From Campylobacteraceae bacterium (GTDB taxonomy: Bacteria; Campylobacterota; Campylobacteria; Campylobacterales; Sulfurovaceae), in assembly GCA_027063105.1 (NCBI GenBank), contig JAMOSL010000115.1, positions 1 through 9,090 on the forward strand: a DNA stretch of 9,090 nt, given 5' to 3'. The notes below the pieces were generated by a model. The model did not search any database. It saw only the letters and a program-made list of their open reading frames with translations, and was not told where the DNA came from. Below, one piece after another: positions 5,398 through 9,090 of this stretch; position 1 is the first letter of the stretch; each line of letters begins with the position of its first letter. The position numbers and the translations under genes are program-made.

Positions 5398-8300
5398 ATG
5401 ATAAGAGTTGTTAAAAGAAATGGAAGAATAGAGAAGCTAGATGTATCAAAAATACAAAAATATACAGCTGATTCAGTCAAAGATTTAAATAATGTTAGTC
5501 AAAGTGAGTTAGAAGTTGATGCTAAGTTACAATTTCGCGATATGATTAGTACAGAAGAGATACAGCAGACTCTTATAAAAACAGCAGTTGATAAGATAGA
5601 TATTGATAGACCCGATTGGACATTTGTAGCTTCAAGACTATTTTTATATGATTTATATCATAAAGCAAATGGATTTAGTGGATATAGCCACCTAAGAGAT
5701 TATTTAACCCGTGGAGAAAAAGAAGGAAGAGTAGTTTTAGGATTAAAAGATAAATATGACTTAGATGATTTACATGATTATATTAAGCCAGATAGAGACC
5801 TCCAATTTACATATTTAGGAATTAGAACACTTTATGATAGATATTTAATAAAGGATAAAATAGGCAAACCAATAGAATTGCCCCAACAATTATTTATGGG
5901 TGTTTCTATGTTTCTTGCTCAAAATGAGTTAGATTGTCAAAACTGGGCAAAAAAGTTTTATGATATTTTAAGCAAATTTGAGGTGATGGCTGCTACACCT
6001 ACACTTAGTAATGCCAGAACACCACGACATCAGCTTAGTAGTTGTTATATCGGTTCAACTAGCGATAATATAGAGGGAATTTTTGATGCATATAAAGAGA
6101 TGGCATTATTAAGTAAGTTTGGTGGTGGAATAGGCTGGGATTGGTCACGAGTGCGTGGAATGGGAAGTTATATAGATGGACATAAACATGCAGCAGGTGG
6201 AATCATTCCATTCCTTAAAATTGCTAATGATATTGCTATTGCTGTTGATCAGCTTGGATGTGTAGCTAAAAATAGTTTTGTTAGGGTTTTGAGTAAAGTT
6301 AAGACTGATAATTTTGAACATGATTTTAGAAGAGAGTATCAAAAAACTGATTTTACCAATAAAGAAGTATTAGAGGGTTTAGCATCTTATTCTAGTAGTT
6401 TTGCTTTTGAATATGGTAAATTTTCTAAAAACTTTGTGAGTAGTTTATTATTTGATTATATAATGAATAAAAGAGGACATTATTTCTTAGAGAATATCTA
6501 TGGACTAACACATGACCAATATAAAAAAATTATAGGTAGATATAAAAATATAAAGAAAGGTCTTCCAGAAGGATTTGAAACAATTATTAATTATTCATCT
6601 TATGCAATAAGTCAAGATGGAATTATTATTAATAGAACAAATTTTAGACCATTATCTAATATTATTGATAGAAAAGGATATATTCGTGTTACTTTAGGAA
6701 AACATCCTATACCTCTACATAAAATATTAGCAAAACAATATTTAGGTCATATAGGTGGCGATACAATTGACCATATTGATGCAAATAAACTTAATAATAG
6801 AATAGAAAATTTACAGATAATTTCTAATAAAAATAATATATCTAAGGGCTGGAATACAACATATAAACAAAGAACAGAAAAAGCACGAATTAGAAAATAT
6901 TTATCCTATGGATATAAAATAAAAGGTAATAGAAGAGATACTCATAATTTTGAAATAGAGAATATTTTAACGGATGTAATAGCTATAGACGATATAAGAA
7001 TAGGTGATTTAGTTTTAAGTTATAATATAGATGATAATCGTATAGAGTATAAACCTATAATCTCAAAGCACAAAATAGATGTAAAGATAAAAGATCAGAT
7101 TAAAATATTATTGGAGAATAATAATTATATAATAACTTCAAGTTGGCATCCATTTCCAAAATTAATTAATAAGAAAATTATATATGTAAGAAGTGATTCT
7201 ATTAATGTAGATGATATAACAATTAATGATAAGGGTGAATTTGTAAAAATTAAGAATATTGAAAAACCAAAGGAAAAAGAAGATTTCTTCGATTTAACAG
7301 TTAAAGACAATAATAATTATTTTTGTTCTACAGATAATCAAGAGGGTAGTTTTCACCTAATTCATAATACTAGAAAAGGTGCGATAGCTGTATATATTGA
7401 ACCTTGGCATATTGATATAAAAGATTTTTTAGATTTAAAGAAGAATTCAGGTGAAGAGAGAAGACGAGGTCATGATCTATTTCCTGCATTATGGTTAAAT
7501 GATTTATTTATGGAAAGAGTAGAATCAGATGGGTTATGGACACTTTTTGATCCCTATGAAGTCTCAGAACTTACAGATATATATGGAAATGAATTTAATA
7601 AAAGATACATAGAATTAGAAAAAATGGAGGGCATAAGTAAAGAAGTTATATCAGCTAAAAGCCTTTGGAAAGATATATTGCGTTCATATTTTGAAACGGG
7701 TAATCCATTCTTAACCTTTAAAGATACAGCAAATAGAAGTAATCCAAATAAAAATAGTGGAATTATACGAAGTAGTAATCTTTGTACGGAAATAATGCAA
7801 AATACATCATCTAATTACTATAAAATTAAAATAACATATAATGATAAAACTACTGATATATTTGAAGAAAATGAAATAATAGTAGTTGATAATGGAATGA
7901 GCAAACCAGCTAGAAAAATTACAGCTTTGGATAGTTTAAATGGTAAGCAAATATGGATGGTTGATAAAGAAGAAGAAGATGGAGAAACAGCAGTTTGTAA
8001 TTTGGCATCAATTAATTTATCTAAGATTAATAGTTCAGAAGATATTGCAAGAGTTGTCCCAACTGCTATTAGAATGTTAGATAATGTTATTGATTTAAAT
8101 TTTTATCCTTTAGCTAAAGTTAAAGTTACAAATGAAAAGAGTAGAGCTATCGGTTTAGGTGTTATGGGAGAAGCACAAATGTTAGCAGAGCAATCTATTG
8201 AATGGGGAAGTAATGAGCATTTTAATAAAATAGATGAAGTCATGGAAGCAGTTAGTTATTATGCTATTCGCTCATCAAGTGATTTAGCTCTAGAAAAAGG

Positions 8301-8883
8301 TAAATATCCAAGTTATGATGGTTCTGATTGGTCTAAAGGAATTTTTCCTATTGATAAGGCGAATAAAGAGGCTTGTAAATTGGTTGATAGAGGAGGCTTA
8401 TTTGGTTATAGTTATAATTGGCAAGATCTTAAGTTAAAAGTAAAAGAAGATGGTATGCGTAATGGATATCTGATGGCAATAGCTCCCACTAGTTCTATAT
8501 CTATCTTGACAGGTACTACACAAGCTATTGAACCAGTTTATAAAAGAAAATGGTTTGAAGAGAACTTATCAGGGCTTATTCCTGTGGTTGTTCCAAACTT
8601 ATCACCAGAAACTTGGAAATATTATACTCCTAGTTATGAAATAGATCAACGATTACTTATTAGAGCAGGTGCAATTAGACAAAAATGGATAGATCAAGGA
8701 CAAAGTTTAAACATATTTGTAACTTTAGATAAAGCTAGTGGAAAATATTTAAATGATATATATATGGATGCATGGAAATTTGGATTAAAATCTACATACT
8801 ATTTAAGAAGTCAATCTCCTGAAGCAGTAAAAGAGACAGAAGGAATAGAGGATAGAAGCCTAGAATGTGTAGGTTGCCAATAA
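5398..8883 (+). CDS. nrdA: Class I ribonucleoside-diphosphate reductase alpha subunit, interrupted by an intein
   Basis: Large subunit of aerobic ribonucleotide reductase, which reduces NDPs to dNDPs with a radical from NrdB (not in the window). The precursor has 1161 residues; removing the intein at 288-657 leaves 791, the normal size for Campylobacterota. Residues 1-90 form the ATP-cone allosteric domain (VVKRNGRIEKLD). Catalytic residues, in precursor numbering: Cys216 (HQLSSCYIG) and Cys867 (TAVCNLASINLS), the redox pair; Asn794, Cys796 and Glu798 in SSNLCTEI, the thiyl-radical site; Tyr1134-Tyr1135 of the radical-transfer path; and the C-terminal Cys1157-x2-Cys1160 tail (ECVGCQ) that re-reduces the active site. 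The N-extein ends at AVDQLG287 and the C-extein resumes at T658RKGAIAVYIEPWH, a highly conserved loop. Without splicing the enzyme should be inactive. Start supported by AGGAGA. The gene stands alone, divergent from gspF and upstream of an rRNA operon. Confidence 0.97.
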   Translation: MIRVVKRNGRIEKLDVSKIQKYTADSVKDLNNVSQSELEVDAKLQFRDMISTEEIQQTLIKTAVDKIDIDRPDWTFVASRLFLYDLYHKANGFSGYSHLRDYLTRGEKEGRVVLGLKDKYDLDDLHDYIKPDRDLQFTYLGIRTLYDRYLIKDKIGKPIELPQQLFMGVSMFLAQNELDCQNWAKKFYDILSKFEVMAATPTLSNARTPRHQLSSCYIGSTSDNIEGIFDAYKEMALLSKFGGGIGWDWSRVRGMGSYIDGHKHAAGGIIPFLKIANDIAIAVDQLGCVAKNSFVRVLSKVKTDNFEHDFRREYQKTDFTNKEVLEGLASYSSSFAFEYGKFSKNFVSSLLFDYIMNKRGHYFLENIYGLTHDQYKKIIGRYKNIKKGLPEGFETIINYSSYAISQDGIIINRTNFRPLSNIIDRKGYIRVTLGKHPIPLHKILAKQYLGHIGGDTIDHIDANKLNNRIENLQIISNKNNISKGWNTTYKQRTEKARIRKYLSYGYKIKGNRRDTHNFEIENILTDVIAIDDIRIGDLVLSYNIDDNRIEYKPIISKHKIDVKIKDQIKILLENNNYIITSSWHPFPKLINKKIIYVRSDSINVDDITINDKGEFVKIKNIEKPKEKEDFFDLTVKDNNNYFCSTDNQEGSFHLIHNTRKGAIAVYIEPWHIDIKDFLDLKKNSGEERRRGHDLFPALWLNDLFMERVESDGLWTLFDPYEVSELTDIYGNEFNKRYIELEKMEGISKEVISAKSLWKDILRSYFETGNPFLTFKDTANRSNPNKNSGIIRSSNLCTEIMQNTSSNYYKIKITYNDKTTDIFEENEIIVVDNGMSKPARKITALDSLNGKQIWMVDKEEEDGETAVCNLASINLSKINSSEDIARVVPTAIRMLDNVIDLNFYPLAKVKVTNEKSRAIGLGVMGEAQMLAEQSIEWGSNEHFNKIDEVMEAVSYYAIRSSSDLALEKGKYPSYDGSDWSKGIFPIDKANKEACKLVDRGGLFGYSYNWQDLKLKVKEDGMRNGYLMAIAPTSSISILTGTTQAIEPVYKRKWFEENLSGLIPVVVPNLSPETWKYYTPSYEIDQRLLIRAGAIRQKWIDQGQSLNIFVTLDKASGKYLNDIYMDAWKFGLKSTYYLRSQSPEAVKETEGIEDRSLECVGCQ
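6259..7368 (+). mobile_element. NrdA intein (370 aa) with HNH homing endonuclease
   Basis: In-frame protein-splicing element at precursor residues 288-657, inserted between Gly287 and Thr658 of NrdA. Splicing residues are class-1 type: Cys288 first residue (CVAKNSFVRV, block A); a DIRIGDLVLSYN segment at 532-543 (N2); the block B motif SSWHPF with His584 and Thr580/Ser581; block F FFDLTVKDNNNYF (630-642); block G ending His656-Asn657; and Thr658 as the +1 nucleophile. All key residues are present, so splicing should work. The HNH endonuclease and about 100 unassigned residues lie between block A and N2, an unusual position. Base composition looks more AT-rich than the exteins, with many Asn/Ile/Lys codons. 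Only two cysteines occur, 288 and 643. Boundaries are firm because the flanking exteins rejoin into a perfectly conserved NrdA segment. Confidence 0.95.
6595..6837 (+). other. HNH homing-endonuclease domain inside the intein
   Basis: Residues about 400-480 of the NrdA precursor. It opens with a NUMOD4-like YAISQDGIIIN segment (402-412) and a KGYIRVTL beta strand, then an HNH_3-type nuclease core: His441 (PLHKILAKQYL), Asp458-His459 in IDHIDANKLNN, Asn463 and Asn467, and RIENLQIIS. The catalytic His/Asn set appears complete, so the nuclease could still cut intein-free nrdA alleles and drive homing. Cleavage specificity cannot be predicted. It is flanked on the left by an unrecognised helical segment (about 300-400) and on the right by a basic linker (about 482-515, YKQRTEKARIRKYL). 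Confidence 0.88.
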
Positions 8884-8930
8884 AATATATGATATTTGTA
8901 TTATATATAATGTAAGAGAAATAGCTAAAT

Positions 8931-8965
8931 TGTAAGAAAAATGATTTTTTTTCATTTTTTTTACA
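8931..8965. repeat. AT-rich inverted repeat / UP-like element before the rRNA promoter
   Basis: Bases 8931-8944 (TGTAAGAAAAATGA) pair with 8952-8965 (TCATTTTTTTTACA) over 14 positions with a single G-T, around a 7-T loop. It ends 7 bases before the rRNA -35, where A/T-tract UP elements normally sit, so its likely role is stimulating the promoter by alpha-CTD contact or DNA bending. It lies after the nrdA stop and might also act as a weak transcription stop, but it has no GC-rich stem and no trailing T run. Confidence 0.5.
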
Positions 8966-8972
8966 AAAACCC

Positions 8973-9001
8973 TTGACAAAGAAATAAAAAGGGGCTATAA
9001 T
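8973..9001 (+). promoter_or_regulatory. Strong sigma-70 promoter of a ribosomal RNA operon
   Basis: TTGACA (8973-8978) and TATAAT (8996-9001) match consensus exactly with an optimal 17-nt spacer. It is the only textbook promoter in this otherwise AT-rich window. The discriminator after the -10 is GC-rich (ACGCGTCC), the hallmark of stringently controlled rRNA/tRNA promoters. A/T tracts upstream resemble an UP element. Expected transcription start is about 9008. Assignment to rRNA rests on the boxB/boxA leader that follows. Confidence 0.88.
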
Positions 9002-9007
9002 ACGCGT

Positions 9008-9090
9008 CCAACAACACAGAGACTTATCAGAGTTTGATAAAGAGTGATTGTTACATGGTCTTTGACAACTAAATATAAGTAAATAAATCA
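9008..9090 (+). ncRNA. rRNA operon leader with boxB-like hairpin and boxA (16S gene lies beyond window)
   Basis: The transcript from the promoter at 8973-9001 begins here. A boxB-like hairpin, TTATCA/TGATAA with loop GAGTT, occupies 9024-9040, followed by boxA TGGTCTTTGACA at 9056-9067, which matches the E. coli rrn boxA TGCTCTTTAACA at 10 of 12 positions. In known rrn leaders boxA recruits NusB-NusE to make RNA polymerase resist Rho termination. The remaining sequence to the window edge is AT-rich leader. No mature 16S sequence is visible, so the gene should start to the right. Confidence 0.8.

Noticed and set aside
6145..6342. Minus-strand open frame across the N-extein/intein junction
   Set aside because: Low-complexity Ser/Asn/Ile-rich translation opposite the conserved nrdA frame, with no supporting signals. 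The same applies to 7125-7310.
6259..7368. Class 3 (WCT-type) intein
   Set aside because: Although a Trp, a Cys and a +1 Thr occur, the Trp precedes the block B His rather than following it, block F has Asp632 at the diagnostic position, and Cys288 is present. This is the class 1 pattern.
7798..7998. Possible second insertion between the SSNLCTEI and TAVCNLAS motifs of NrdA
   Set aside because: This ~65-residue segment (for example ITALDSLNGKQIWMVDKEEE) is the family-specific insertion normally present in Campylobacter-type NrdA; it has no intein or nuclease motifs.
8900..8911. Palindrome ATTATATATAAT containing TATAAT as a second rRNA promoter
   Set aside because: No -35-like hexamer at a usable distance, and 12-bp AT palindromes are expected in sequence this AT-rich.

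Overview
The window looks like chromosomal DNA from a member of the Campylobacterota (formerly Epsilonproteobacteria). The evidence is: very AT-rich composition; a pgk-tpiA pair joined by an ATGA overlap; a short 229-residue TpiA; an Opr-type porin with the start and end typical of that phylum; a Helicobacter-Hcp-like cysteine-paired Sel1 protein; and a NrdA whose exteins read like Campylobacter-type class I ribonucleotide reductase. A free-living Sulfurimonas/Sulfurovum/Arcobacter-like genus seems likely, but genus cannot be settled from this sequence alone.

Layout, left to right. Positions 1-1084 hold the 3' end of pgk and complete tpiA, two consecutive glycolytic/gluconeogenic enzymes. Positions 1085-1194 are a regulatory gap with a TATACT -10 candidate, helically phased CATTAA repeats and an inverted repeat whose right arm contains the next gene's Shine-Dalgarno. 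An outer-membrane porin follows (1195-2307). Immediately after it, 2328-2383 can fold into a compact three-way-junction RNA, possibly the terminator or a 3'-UTR RNA. A HAD-IB phosphatase and a secreted Sel1/Hcp-like repeat protein form a two-gene unit (2443-4083). The repeat protein overlaps tail-to-tail by 36 bp with a stand-alone GspF/PilC-type inner-membrane protein on the minus strand (4048-5262).

A divergent 135-bp promoter region separates gspF from nrdA (5398-8883), the large subunit of aerobic ribonucleotide reductase. NrdA is interrupted by a 370-residue intein (residues 288-657, bases 6259-7368) carrying an HNH homing endonuclease. Excision leaves a 791-residue enzyme. The endonuclease sits in an unusual place: it separates the first catalytic strand (block A) from the rest of the Hint splicing domain, rather than lying between the N- and C-terminal splicing halves. 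This is the most notable feature of the window.

Positions 8884-9090 are the upstream region of a ribosomal RNA operon: an AT-tract/hairpin UP-like region, a consensus TTGACA-17-TATAAT promoter with a GC-rich discriminator, and a leader with a boxB-like hairpin and boxA antitermination motif. The 16S gene itself must start beyond the right edge.
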